A stretch of DNA of 64,000 bases, from NCBI GenBank assembly GCA_033063855.1, contig CP093831.1, positions 27,528,001 through 27,592,000 on the forward strand. Reading direction: 5' to 3'. Positions within the stretch are counted from its first letter, which is position 1. The number at the start of each line of letters is the position of its first letter. A program made the translations under genes and the position numbers. The notes beneath the pieces are model-generated. The model did not search any database. It saw only the letters and a program-made list of their open reading frames with translations, and was not told where the DNA came from. Source of the stretch: Smittia aterrima (Eukaryota; Arthropoda; Insecta; Diptera; Chironomidae). Of this stretch, positions 1 to 11,401 are shown piece by piece.

Positions 1-680
1 TGCACTGTAGGAGCTCAAACGAAGCTGTTGCTTTGAGAAATTATAGGTTTCGATTTAGACACTACGAAGAGAAGGTTTATGAGTTTATTAATCAAGTCGT
101 AGTGTGACAGGGACAGCAATCACTTAATTATCTTTGAGCTTTTAATTTTACTTGAAAGAATAATTATGAAGACCTCTCTCTCGTGTAACGATGAGTGATT
201 TTATGGCAAGCAATCAACTTCGAGATGGGGAAGATACAATCTCGTTCCTCGCTTTTCCCATAATTGCCTTTCGATTGAATTAAAGCTCTTTTGTCCAATC
301 TGCGGAGCTGGAGGATGTTGCTCGTCGCGAAATTCATGAAAATTAACGTTCATGATGACATTTTGATTATTCTACTTTTTCTCTCGACTTCGTGTTTAAA
401 TGAAGTTATCAAAGTTGATCAGCCTTCATTGCAGCTCCCCATTGTTGTTTTCAATAAACGGTCGCGATGATGTCGAAAGATTGTAATACGCGAGTCATTA
501 GCGAAAGAAATGAATGATGAAACATTTCATAAATCAGCTTGTCGAACTTTGCATCCTGTCGTAATTTTCATGGAATCAAGCCAAGCAAACGACAACAATG
601 AAAGTTTTGTATCGACTTTAATGAGTTATTGTGGGGTTTAATCGGGATTTGAGAGCACGAATCAGATCGAGGAACCGAGC

Positions 681-783
681 ATACCCGCAATGCAATGAAA
701 CTGCTTTAAATGGAATGCAACGCAAACTTTTTAGGGATTTTTCTGCGGAGGATAAGATAGCTAGACAAATAAAAGTTGTAAAA
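681..783 (+). repeat. R3 flank repeat, copy 1
   Basis: About 100 bp beginning ATACCCGCAATGCAATGAAA and containing AGGGATTTTTCTGCGGAG. Similar copies lie at 1424-1520 and 2520-2620, downstream of genes A and B, with a short relic at 3801-3830 after gene C. This copy has no actin-like gene before it, so it probably marks the 3' flank of a lost family member. It defines the tandem duplication unit. Confidence 0.8.
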
Positions 784-864
784 TAAAGAAGATCTCTTGA
801 TCATCTGTTGATTCATTCGTTAGATAAAAACAAACTTGACTTACTTTCATTTGATATCAGTTAA

Positions 865-891
865 GTCGTCGGCCTCTCAATGTTTGATCAG
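865..891 (+). promoter_or_regulatory. Upstream 27-bp element of gene A
   Basis: A GTCGTCGGCCTCTCAATG-type sequence ending in TTTGATCAG, about 110 bp before the gene A start codon. Versions of it stand at similar distances before genes B and C, and it is doubled before gene B. Its conservation while the coding exons changed suggests a shared control element; this is inferred from position and conservation only. Confidence 0.45.
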
Positions 892-998
892 AAAATGAAG
901 CTACTGCATCTTGAAGTGAATAAAAAAACCGATTAGTACAAAAGAACGTTGAATTGAGAGAACGTTATTAGTTAAAACTTTAACTTCAAAGAATTAAG

Positions 999-1364
999 AT
1001 GAAAATTGTTGTTTGTGCATTATTCTTTCTTGCGATAAACGGTATTTACATCACATAAAGGATAAATGATTTATCATAAATCTAACAGATTAATATTTTG
1101 TTTTTATTAGGTGGAATTCAAGGATTGAATGCTGCTGAATTAAATGGAGGAGATGACGCACCACGTCCTAAGTTCCCATCAATCGTTGGACGTCCACGTA
1201 AACTAGAAGTGATGGACGGTATGGGACAAAACGACACGGATGTCGGTGATGAAGCTCAAAGCAAACACATCCAAGCCATCCTCTCCTTGTTCGCTTCTGG
1301 TCGTACTACTGGTCGAACTACTGACTACTTTTTTAAGATCTTGACCGAACGTGCTAACACTTAG
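999..1364 (+). CDS. Secreted actin-fragment protein A (98 aa)
   Basis: Two exons, 999-1041 and 1111-1364, joined through a 69-nt GT-AG intron in phase 1. Exon 1 encodes a hydrophobic signal peptide beginning MKIVVCALFF. The mature part consists of actin pieces: GDDAPRPKFPSIVGRPR corresponds to about actin residues 24-39, followed by a changed DNase-loop region (KLEVMDGMGQ) and VGDEAQSK. It then jumps to IQAILSLFASGRTTG (about actin 137-151), and again to a form of the TDYLMKILTER segment (about 187-196). Most of actin, including both halves of the ATP site, is missing, so polymerisation or nucleotide binding is not expected. The start is the first ATG after a leader (TTTAACTTCAAAGAATTAAG) shared almost unchanged by all three genes. 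Function unknown. A pseudogene is unlikely because the frame is open and splicing restores the signal peptide. Confidence 0.8.
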
Positions 1365-1423
1365 ATGCATCAATTGATGTTTTATTAGAACAGTTTTAAC
1401 AAAATGACTAATAATAGTCAGAA

Positions 1424-1520
1424 ATACCCACAATGCAATGAAACTGCTTTTAATGGAATGCAACGCAAACTTTCTAGGGATTTTTCTGCGGAGAATGAGA
1501 TAGATAAATAAAAGTTATAA
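1424..1520 (+). repeat. R3 flank repeat, copy 2
   Basis: Second copy of the repeat seen at 681-783, lying just after gene A. It shares the CACAATGCAATGAAACTGC core and the TAGGGATTTTTCTGCGGAG block. Together with the copies at 681 and 2520 it shows the genes arose by tandem duplication of a unit of roughly 0.75-1.1 kb. Confidence 0.8.
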
Positions 1521-1632
1521 AACGGTCATGAATCCAAAACTTGTGTGATTTCTTAAGTAAAGAAATTGAAAAAAAAAGATCTCCGGATAATGATCATCTC
1601 TTGAGTCATTCGTTAGCTTAAAACACAGTGAA

Positions 1633-1659
1633 GTCGTCGACCTTTCAATGTTTGATCAG
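1633..1659 (+). promoter_or_regulatory. Upstream element of gene B, first copy
   Basis: First of two direct copies of the 27-bp element in front of gene B. The surrounding sequence down to CGACTGCATCT is duplicated too, giving an extra unit of about 71 bp that genes A and C lack. Confidence 0.45.
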
Positions 1660-1703
1660 TTTGAAAAACGAAACGACTGCATCTTTCATTTGACGCCAAA
1701 AAA

Positions 1704-1730
1704 GTCGTCGACCTCTCAATGTTTGATCAG
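1704..1730 (+). promoter_or_regulatory. Upstream element of gene B, second copy
   Basis: Second copy of the element, about 120 bp before the gene B start codon. It is followed by GTACAAAAG and later TTATCAGTTAA; the latter resembles an insect initiator (TCAGT) and may mark the transcription start. No canonical TATA box is seen. Confidence 0.45.
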
Positions 1731-1849
1731 TTTGCAAAAATGATACGACTGCCTCTAGAAGTGAACAAAAAATTCGATTGGTACAAAAGAAAGAAAACGT
1801 TGAATTGAGAGAACGTTATCAGTTAAAAATTTAACTTCAAAGAATTAAG

Positions 1850-2421
1850 ATGAGAATCGTTTTGTTGCTCGTCGCATTAATTTTTTTTGTGATATACGGT
1901 ATTTACATCACATAAAGGATAAATCTAACAGATTAATATTTATTTTGTTCTCATTAGGTGGAAATGAAGGATTGAATGCTGGTCAAAACAGAGCCAATAG
2001 AGAAAGGATGACTCAAATCATGTTTGAAACCTTCAACGTCCCAGCCATGTATGTCGCCATCCAAGCCGTCCTCTCCTTGTACGCTTCCGGTCGTACCACT
2101 GGTATCGTCTTGGATTCAGGAGATGGTGTCACACACACCGTTCCAATCTATGAAGGTTATGCCCTTCCCCAAGCCATCCAACGTTTGGATTTGGCTGGTC
2201 GCGACTTGACTGACTACTTGAAGACTTTGACCGAACGTGATCCCGCCTTGGCTACAGGAGATGGTGCCTCAAACACCGCTCCTATCAATGAAGGAGAGGG
2301 TGTCTCAAACACCGCTTCAACCTCTGAACGTTCTTCCCTTCCCCATGCCATCCTCCGTTTGGATTTGGCTGGTCGCGATTTGACTGACTACTTGATGAAG
2401 ATCTTGACCGAACGAGGTTAA
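1850..2421 (+). CDS. Secreted actin-fragment protein B (170 aa)
   Basis: Exons 1850-1898 and 1958-2421 with a 59-nt intron in phase 1. The signal exon (MRIVLLLVALIFFVIY) is a diverged form of that of genes A and C. The mature protein starts with a short GNEGLNAGQ linker, then carries actin from about NRERMTQIMFETFN (residue 115 on) through the phosphate-binding loop DSGDGVTH (154-161) and YEGYALP to LAGRDLTDYL. A second, degenerate copy of the last part follows, ending in LRLDLAGRDLTDYLMKILTE. Between the copies lies a Thr/Ser/Ala-rich stretch (GDGASNTAPINEGEGVSNTA) that looks like drifted DSGDGVTHTVPIYEG. The N-terminal actin half with the P1 loop is absent. Codon choice is rich in GTC, ATC, TCC and TTG, as in highly expressed genes and unlike the other genes of the window. 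Role unknown. Confidence 0.82.
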
Positions 2422-2519
2422 ACATAGATGGCGTCACTAAGTTAGGGCGGCACTAAATTAATGCATCAATTGATGTTTTATCAGAACAGTTTTAATAAAA
2501 TGACTAATAGTCGACAGAC

Positions 2520-2620
2520 ATACCCACAATGCAATGAAACTGCTTTTAATGGAATGCAACGCAAACTTTCTAGGGATTTTTCTGCGGAGAATGAGATAGA
2601 CAAATAAAGGTTGTAAAACG
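2520..2620 (+). repeat. R3 flank repeat, copy 3
   Basis: Third copy of the gene-flank repeat, just downstream of gene B, nearly identical to the 1424 copy. A fourth, heavily eroded copy (CTTTAGGGATTTTTCTCCGGAG) sits at 3801-3830 after gene C and marks the end of the tandem array. Confidence 0.8.
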
Positions 2621-2796
2621 GTCATGAATCCCAAAGTTTGGGACCCAAACTCATGTGATTTCTTTAGTTTTTTGAAAGGTTTAAAACTGATTTAAAAAAA
2701 TTGAAAAAATGAAAAAGATCTCTGGATTATGATCATCTCTTGAGTCATTCGTTAGGTTAAAACAAACTTGACTTACTTTCATTTGATATCAGTGAA

Positions 2797-2823
2797 GTCG
2801 TCGGCCTCTCAGTGTTTGATCAG
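2797..2823 (+). promoter_or_regulatory. Upstream element of gene C
   Basis: GTCGTCGGCCTCTCAGTG followed by TTTGATCAG, about 115 bp before the gene C start codon. The upstream sequence (AACTTGACTTACTTTCATTT) is shared with gene A, so A and C have the more closely related promoters. Confidence 0.45.
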
Positions 2824-2937
2824 TTTGCAAAAATGAATGCGACTGCATCTTTGAGTGAATAAAAAAATCGATTGGTACAAAAGAACGTTGAATTGAGACA
2901 ACGTTATTAGTTAAAGCTTTAACTTTAAAGAATTAAG

Positions 2938-3705
2938 ATGAAAATTGTTGTTTGTGCATTATTCTTTCTTACGATAAACGGTATTTACATCACATAAAGG
3001 ATAATTCAAACAGATTAATATTTTGTTTTCATTCCAGTCTCTTATATCGTCGCCCAAAGACGAGCTGTGTTCCCATCAATCGTTGGACGTCCACGTAAAC
3101 TAGAAGTGATGGACGGTATGGGACAAAAAGACTCGTATGTCGGTGATGAAGCTCAAAGCAAACGTTATATGCTCGATATGGAAAAGAACTGGCATGATAT
3201 GGAAAAGATCTGGCATCACACCTTCTACAATGAATTGCGTGTCGCCCCAGAGGAACACCCAGTCCTCTTGACTGAAGACTTATTGAACATAAAAGCTAAC
3301 AGAGAGAAAATCATGTTTGAAACCTTCAACTCCCCATCAATTTATGTCTTCATCCAAGCCATCCTCTCCTTGTTCGCTTCCGTCTTGGGGGATACAGGAG
3401 ATGGTCCTATTCGAACCATATTTGAAACCATGAATCAAAACAGAGCTAACAGAGAAAGGATGACTCAAATCATGTTTGAAACCTTCAACGTCCCAGCCAT
3501 GTATGTCGCCATCCAAGCCGTCCTCTCCTTGTACGCTTCCGGTCGTACCACTGGTATCGTCTTGGATTCAGGAGATGGTGTCACACACACCGTTCCAATC
3601 TATGAAGGTTATGCCCTTCCCCATGCCATCCAACGCTTGGAATTGGCTGGTCGCGATTTGACTGACTACTTGATGAAGATCTTGACCGAACGTGGTTACG
3701 ATTAG
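2938..3705 (+). CDS. Secreted actin-fragment protein C (236 aa)
   Basis: Exons 2938-2980 and 3038-3705, 57-nt intron, phase 1. The signal peptide (MKIVVCALFFLTINVSYIVA) probably ends before QRRAVFPS. The mature part is the longest actin match here. It has RAVFPSIVGRPR (actin about 28-39), an altered DNase loop (KLEVMDGMGQK), SYVGDEAQSKR, then DMEKIWHHTFYNELRVAPEE and HPVLLTE. A diverged copy of residues about 115-158 is followed by a second, almost unchanged copy that runs through DSGDGVTHTVPIYEGYALP to TDYLMKILTERGY (about 198). Residues about 63-79 are replaced and a DMEK-W unit is doubled. The P1 loop and the whole C-terminal half of actin are missing, so this cannot be an ordinary actin. 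AATAAA occurs at about 3769. Function unknown; secretion is inferred from the leader. Confidence 0.85.
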
Positions 3706-5929
3706 GGGCACTAAGTTAGGGCGGCACTAAATTGATGCATTAATTGATGTTTAATTAGAACACTTTTAATAAAGTGATGAAAGTTGAATAAAATGAAAAT
3801 GCACTTTAGGGATTTTTCTCCGGAGAAAAGTCCCTTCGTCGTCAAACTCCTCTCTTTCTTCTTTCAGGGTGTGGATCAAATGGATTAACAGAAAGTCTCC
3901 TTATCAGGTAAACTTTAATTAAATTTATTCTCTCATTTTCCTCAAAGATAAAGAAATTGTTTCTCACCTAAAGTAAGCACACACATTCATTGCATGTCCC
4001 ACATGAACGTTCACTTTTATCTCAAATGAAAATCGTTACCAATTGACTTCACTTCATTAAATTGCAGCTAAATTAAATTTCAATTGGTTTCAGTTTTAAT
4101 TGTGATTCCTGGACAAATGAGAAACTAAGAAAGGCACGTTTAAGATAATCATCGCACGTTTGCCGAGGCGAAAGAAAGAAAGACAGAATTTGCATTTTCG
4201 TCAATGAATGAATGACTTTCCTTTCGAGCCGTTCGAATTGTAATTCATGAAACGTGCACTTCCATGTTTGAACCTAATGAAAGAAATTTAATTTACGTGG
4301 ACGCGAAAAAGCGAAGCAATTGCTTTGACTTTATCGTAATGGAAGTTAATAAACGAGAGATCTACATGAGGGCGATTAAATAAGTAGATTGAGGGTTAAC
4401 GCAGTGTTAGCAACAAATTTGACCTAAAATCTAATTAAAAGATCAAACTAAACTTCGTTCCGCTTCTTAGGCTGAAGCTTTAACTTCACTGCTGTGCAAC
4501 TAAATCAACTTTTTTTTCTTTCCAAGACAAGATCACATTTTTAAGTCCAACGAAGCGAAACTAAATTACCTGTAGAGACGGATTAGAGTTTCTAATTGAA
4601 ACATGAAAGGGAGTTTCGCAATGCAAACGCCAACAGTTCAGAACGTTATTGGATTTTGATTGTTATGAGCACACGGTCGACGTGTAACGTTTATTTTATT
4701 TGTCACGCGTCGCTGTTTACCAAGAAGTTTACTTAAACATTCCATTCAAAAGCTTAAGCATCCAATTGAACAGTGGAATTCTGCATTTGGGTTGAGAGTG
4801 ACGCAAGTCCATGACAAACGAAAATGGGACTCGATCTAAAGCGAACACGTGAACGACACAAAATGAAATTGAAAGTCATTTTTCGTCAGGTCAAATTCTC
4901 TCTCTCGCAATTACGCTTTCCGCCGATTTTGTTTATGAAAAATGAGAGTTTCAACATTGACCGCATGAAATCTCCACGAAAAGCCAATTTCACTGTCTCA
5001 GATTTCATGACCGATTGCTTTCATTATGCTGACTCAATATCTCACGCATGATCGACAGCATGACTCGCACTCTGGTGGGTGGTATAGGTTTGTGTAATTC
5101 GACGCTGGCAAATGACGAATTTTCTGCTTGAAGGAAGAGACAACAGTAGCGAAGAGATATTTGCATAACTCGCGAAAATTCAAATGAGCTTGCACAATTC
5201 GTTGCGCTTATTTGATCGCTTATATGATCATTATCAAATTTTCACGTCTCTTTTATTTTTTTACTCGAAGGATAAGCTCAAGCGGAACAAATGTCAGCTT
5301 TCAATTGGCCAATTGATTGACGCGTTTTTCGTGATGCGAATTATGCTAATTTTATGACTTTATTTACATCAATCTTTGCCGGTCGTTGATGAACTTAATA
5401 AATCATAATTCATTATCAGCTGTGACTTCAATTCGATAACGAACCGACTTGACCAGCAAAAAGAGAGAGAGAGAAATGAAACGAGTTTCATGGCCGAAAA
5501 TAGACGTGCGTTGCATGACATTGAACAATTTTATTATTATGTTGAGGAATTTGAAATCGCCTTTGGGTCAGTTGGGGCCATTGAGATATTTTTAACAACT
5601 TTTGTCTTTGGTTGACGAGTTTGGCGTTAAGTAGTTTGTGATTGATTTGGGGCGTTAGGTTGATTAATGGTCAAGAGCAGGAAAGTCGATCATTCTCACA
5701 AGAATATTTTCGCTCAAAAGCTCTCCCGCTGAGCTTCAGTTAAACACTTTTTTTTACGTGACTCAGTTCAAGTCAATCGATCAAATTAAAACGAGCCGTA
5801 TCAATTTACCTCAGCATGCTTCGATTGGCAGAAAGAAATTCAATCTCAAGCGTGGTCCTGCGTGGTTTATGTGAAACTGTTTCCTGCTTTAATCGCCTCC
5901 AATCAAAAACTCTTTGAGTAGCATAAAAT

Positions 5930-7378
5930 AATTGAGTAAACAACGCGCACCCGTTGGGGCTACAATTGCAAAAGGTCACGAAAAGGTTTTGTTCTGTTTC
6001 ACTTCACGGCTCAATGAGAAATATTTCAAAATTATAACTTGTCGGATAATTGAATACTTTTTGAAATTATCTGCTTTGCGGAGGAAGCAGGCTAGTCCAG
6101 GTGGCTCAAGTTTCTCGCTTTCGAGCCCATTTTCTTGATCGAGATAAATTCGAGATCCGGCCACAGAATTGTCAAGGTCACTTACACAAAGTTTCGTTTC
6201 GGCCTTTGAGATATTTTTCTCGAGCGACTTTTACAACAACCGCGAGCGATATTATTAAAATGTTATTTGCGCAATGATTCAATAATAAAAAGTAAGCAAA
6301 AGTTAATTGAACATTCAAGAACTGTTTTTCCTTCTTGAAGCCTTCGCTGGTTTGCTTGGATATATTATATTAATATATTATATAATATATTATATATTAT
6401 ATAATTTCATATTATTCGTTATCAGATAAACTTGAGACTCAACTTGAGCTATTTTTAGAATCAGTTTCCCTTCACTGACGACAACAAAACACCTTTCAAT
6501 CAATTTGCGGTGAGTAAAAGAAGGCCAGCGAAGGTCGTTTCCCAAGAGTTCTCTCATTTGTTTCAAGTCAACGCTGAGACACCTCAAGATGGAATTTTTT
6601 GGCGATCATTGAATCATTGCACAAACGGTAGTTTAATTGCGACATTAATTTGTGATTGTTTAAGCCTCGACGAGAGACTCTCAAGTACAAATGAATTCGC
6701 CACGCGATTTTCAACTTCAGAAGTTCAATTCTGTCAACTCGATGAATATTTTCTTTAACGATTCTTATTAATCAACGACAGTTTCTTAATGAAATATGTT
6801 CAACTCGTGACTCGCATAAATTGCGCAGGACATAAAAGTTCATTTTTCATTGTCCGACCAAGGAAACTTATGTAAAACAATTCGAGTGAATCGTCATCAT
6901 GAGATTGCATTCTCAATTCTAAAAGAAACTCAATTCAAAGCAGTTCAAGTTCGAAGCTAAATTGAAATTCGATCTATGCGGAAGCAGAAGCTGTTAAGTG
7001 ATTTATGAGATCGCTTTGAATTTGATCTAAAACGAGACACGCGCTGAGTATGTCAGAGGCTCAATGAAGGAGTGTCACGTGCGCCTCGCAGTTCTCAAGA
7101 AATAATAAAAACATTGAGCGCAAGTCAAGTTGCGCAATTGTTTTTATTGCAAAGTTTTGCCCGTTCCGAGAGTTAGCATTAAGCCAAACCCGAGTCTTTC
7201 TTGCCCACCAGTCATTATCAGAACAATACTAGAGCAGCCAACATTTCGATTGCCATTTGACCTTTTGCAAAGTAAACTGGGCTTTATGAACAAGTCAAAG
7301 CTAAAAGGTTTGCAAGAAGCGGTAACAATAAGGAAACAGAAACGAAATTAAAAGCTGCGGTCACATAACAATTTGAGA
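5930..7378 (+). repeat. Inverted repeat 2, left arm
   Basis: Matches the reverse complement of 47468-48755 in the same order. Shared blocks include GGGCTACAATTGCAA near 5955, CAATGATTCAATAATAAAAAGTAAGC near 6270 (cited in parts), GAAGGCCAGCGAAGGTCG near 6520, the TTGCCCACCAGTCATTATCA block near 7200, and GCGGTCACATAACAATTTGAG near 7357. The blocks are strong and the spacing between them varies. No gene is seen in either arm. Confidence 0.75.
6359..6405. repeat. AT palindromic tract
   Basis: Alternating ATATTATATTAATATATTATATAATATATT sequence able to fold on itself. Similar tracts occur near 18340-18390, 23511-23560, 30885-30920, 32798-32870, 38028-38068 and 39888-39935. All are in introns or intergenic DNA. 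Confidence 0.7.
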
Positions 7379-10300
7379 TTTCATTTCTTGGATTTATCGC
7401 TTAAATTTAACAAAAAAAAATATTTTTCATGAAAATTTTCTTGTTATGCAACGAGATTTAGATTCCCAAACTTTAATTGAAGTTTCGTAAAGCAAAGAGA
7501 CAAATGTAAATCAGATTCGAGAGGAACTTCAGGTTCTTTGACCATTAAATCTTTAATTTCACAACAAATCAAAGCAAAACTCTTTTTCCTCCGAGTTGAG
7601 CAAATTATTTCAACATCGGTCAAGCTACGAAAGCTTTGTTTGCATTTGAATTAAAACAATTCGCGATTAAATTATTTCTTCTACTCGAATAAGCTCGAGA
7701 CTGTTCATGAATCGATTAACGACGATAAAAAATCGGAATCAGTTCCGTCTTTCCGATCAATTAAACATAATCGGATAGAAAAAGTGAAAATTCGCCTTGT
7801 AGCTTAATTAAAGTAAAGGAAATTCCAATTGGTGTTAAGCAATGAGAGACAATTGTTTGGCATTGAAGGTGAATTGCATAACGAACTCCAATTGCAAGTA
7901 AATTTATCGACACCCACTTCGCGAATGAAATCAGAATTTGAAATTAAACTTTTTAAATTGTTCGATGTTATTAGAAGGCGAGAACATGAATTAACTTCTT
8001 TCCTCATTAACTTCGTTCAATGCTGAACTGAAAGTAAAAGTTTAAACATTCAAATCAATAACTTTCGTTGAGAGAGCGGCGAATTTTCTGAAGAAAAAGT
8101 TTCAGAGATAATAAAATTTAATTTCTCAGATAAAGTGCGTGATCTTGTCTCTTGAATTGCCATTCAAGAAAATTTCACTTCAATTAAGGAGAAGACGATT
8201 GTCGGCTTCGTCTTGATTGTTTATTGAAATGTCTCATCAGTGATTGCCGATAGCGACGACAGAAGAAATCCTTCGAGAATAATCAACGAGAACGGAAAAC
8301 TTCCTTGACATTTTATCTCAACTTTCGTTTCTCCAGAATCTCCTGAGAAATTCTCGAAGGTTTTCTTTAATGATTCGTTACGCATAATCTCGTAAATATT
8401 CTTTCTTTAAACAACAGATTGCTGAACTTTCAGTGTCGCCACCGACAAAGAATGAAATTTTCGTCGACCTTGAAATATTTTCACGTTTTGATTGATGCAA
8501 AAGTTATGAGCGAACGAGTGAACAAGAAATTGAGTTGTGCAGACAAAAATTGCCTTCAATCAATCACCATCAAAGCATTGCGCCTGCTCCAGTGAAATAG
8601 TTTGAGCTGTCGGAATTTATTTTCGGCAACGCAAAACAAAAAAGTTTTTGTTGGAAAGATAATTTCACTTTAATTCCGAAACTGAGAAATGAGATTCAAG
8701 TTGCTCAAATTATCAATTGTTTAACTCTTGCGAAGCAATAACTTTATTGCTGTTCATGTTGATGCCTTTCACAAGACAAATCAAAAACCATTAAATCGTT
8801 CAAGGCCACACGAGCAAGTGCTTTTGTATATCTTCGCTACTGAAGAGACGAAGAGACTCCGGGCGATGATTCAACAACGAATTTTAAAAAGATTTATCTT
8901 CTCTCGCAGATCAAGTTCATTGTCCGACCTTTGAGATACTTTTTTGCATCGATTCCTCTTTTACAAAGTCCGAGAGATGACGTAACCAAATGTGCAACAG
9001 TAAAAGCTCATTCGTCATTCGTTGCGCAACCTGCAACAAAATGCAAAAGAGTTTTTGACACGTCGATACAGATTAAAGTTTATGCAACGGCCGAGCGACA
9101 ATATTTATGGACTTTTTATTCAGTTCTTTATATTGACAAGTAAATGGGTCCACAAATCATGAGAAATGTAGTTCACATCAACGTAAGAAGACATTTTTCC
9201 GATTTCTGTTTAGTTAAGCAAAAAGACTTTGAAGCTAAAAAGGGTCCACGAGATCGTAAAACAAAGTTGTAAACAATCGAACTAGCCTAAAACCCTAATG
9301 ACTTTCTTTTATTCAGGGCAAGTCTTTTTAAAGGATAGTTAGCCTTGTTTTGGTTCGTAATAAACCGAAATTGAGTCTTCTGGAGGATCAGGAGACGACA
9401 GGAAGAATTATTCGAGTCCCAAGGCTTACGACATCGCCTGCAATGTTAGATCATTCGCTCAAGGCCACTTTTTGTCTCTTGTCTCTTATACCTGGACATT
9501 GTTAATTGGATCGAATGTTTCTGGGCGGATTTGTTTTCATTTCTCATAATTTCAAGCAATAAGAAGGATTTAGAAAAAGTGTTTTATTGCTCTCGACCAT
9601 GCTGAGTTCTGAAGTCTCAACTTACGTCTCAAACTCGATCAAATCACTGTCGCTCGATTTTTTTTTAATAACTCCCGCTTAGTTTTTAATTATCTGCAAA
9701 TAAAAGCATAAGCGAGAGTTGATTAATCGATTTGCTTTGCTCTGAATTCATTGACGATTTGATTATGAGACTGAAAGACCCTCGAGCGTGGAAATTAATT
9801 ATCGCCTGATTTATGTTGAGGGTGCCGCGCAATCCAATGAATTGGAGCAGCATTCGCTGCAATAAAAACTTCAAAAAAATGTTCGCTTAACAATTTCCTA
9901 AAAGGCCAAAGACTCCTTTTATATTTATCAGCCCGCGCAAGTCTCGAGCGAAATCGGCACAACAAGAATAAGTGTCGCGATCGAGTGTGACTCATATCGC
10001 AAAGTAATAACTTCATCGGACGGTAATGGCGATTGCAAGCAACAAAACACAAAATTCAATGAACGAAAAATGTTTTTTTTTGCGCAAAAATAAAATCGAA
10101 AGTCGAAGTTTTTAAAGAAATTGCAGCACTCGAAACGACATTGAGATCACGTTCAGTTAATGCGCCTTGTTGCTTGGTTGTTGGGCGTGCTCTACCCGAT
10201 CTTTAATTTTAAACTCGTGACGAACTCAACCCAAGAACAAAAAAGTAAAATCTCAATGCAGTTAGATTTGCACATTTTTTTTCTTTCGACTCCAAAGTTC

Positions 10301-11401
10301 AACAAACAAACGCCAACGGAATCAAAGCAGAAAAAAAGATCAATGAGCTTTGAAAACGAATAAAAAGGAGAAGAGATTCAAGATCGTGTTTCTGCGATTT
10401 CTTTAGATCAAGGCCAACGAAGGTCGACGAAAGACAAAACTTCGAATGTCAAAGCAAAGAAAAAAAAGAGATTTCTTTGATTTTATTAATTTTCTTTTAT
10501 TTCGATCTCAATTTTCATCTCACAATGTGTCCGCATGAGTCTATGCGCTTTGATAATCACAAATATAATTTTTTATTTATCCTAATGGGGGAGTTGGGGG
10601 GGCAGCGATGAAGTGTCGTCGAGATAAAATATTTACAAATGTGACAATAAAATTACAAAATTCAATGAAAGTTCGTGTGGTTGAGAGCTGACACTTTCAA
10701 ACGTTGACGAAATATGCAATTTGCATCATAACTTCTCAGTTTAATCTTCAGGAATCATAAAACAGAATGGCAGTGATGTTGATCATGTTTCTCCAAGTCG
10801 ACGATGCGAAAATGGACATCTCGTCAACTTCGCGTCAAACTCGACCACATAAAAATTATTTATTTCAAAGTGGAAAAGGAAAATAATATTTGTGCACGTC
10901 TTGGAAAATATGGCAAACATTTCTTCGATTCAGCATCATCAGCTGATTGTTTCTCAAGTCTTTGACATATTTTTCTTTTGCCCAAACCTCGTTCCATTCA
11001 AATAATAAATTTTCTCTTTTCGCTTTGGGATTCGTTCGTAAATTAAAATTGAAAAATTTACGAATCCTCTTTTAATACTCAATTGTCTAATGTTTCATTC
11101 AAATTTATAGCAGTTCTTTGCTTAAACTTAATTAGGAGAAGAAGCAGCCTTAAGAATCTATAAATTCATTTCGTGGACATGATTCGTCGACTCTTTCACG
11201 ATATTTTTTCTAACTTCTAAGAGGAAAAGGAAATGACAGAAAAAAAAGGGAAAAATGGATATTTAAGTTTAAAACATTTTCATTTGTGAACGAAACAAAA
11301 AATCAAAATTATGCAAAAAGAGAGTAAACATAAGAAAGCGATGATTAAAGTAATAAATAATGTTACACGATTAATTCCTTTTTTTTTACACACGAAAGAG
11401 T

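Larger units (their letters stand above)
3706..11401. other. Gene-poor intergenic stretch
   Basis: After the 3' flank of gene C (eroded R3 copy at 3801-3830) I find no supported gene up to the stop codon of the chitin deacetylase. Open frames here are short, lack recognisable domains and lack convincing splice partners. The stretch contains the left arm of an inverted repeat (5930-7378), an AT-rich palindromic tract near 6360-6405, and a short GA run near 5464. The last part must hold the 3' UTR of the deacetylase gene, whose end I could not fix. Confidence 0.6.

Noticed and set aside
999..3705. Idea that the actin-like copies are mere processed pseudogenes
   Set aside because: Each has an open frame, a phase-matched intron, a signal exon and conserved promoter and 3' flank; a plain retrocopy would have none of these together.
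7130..7351. Frame similar to one at 47544-47765
   Set aside because: Belongs to inverted repeat 2; the two translations diverge by shifts and share no domain.
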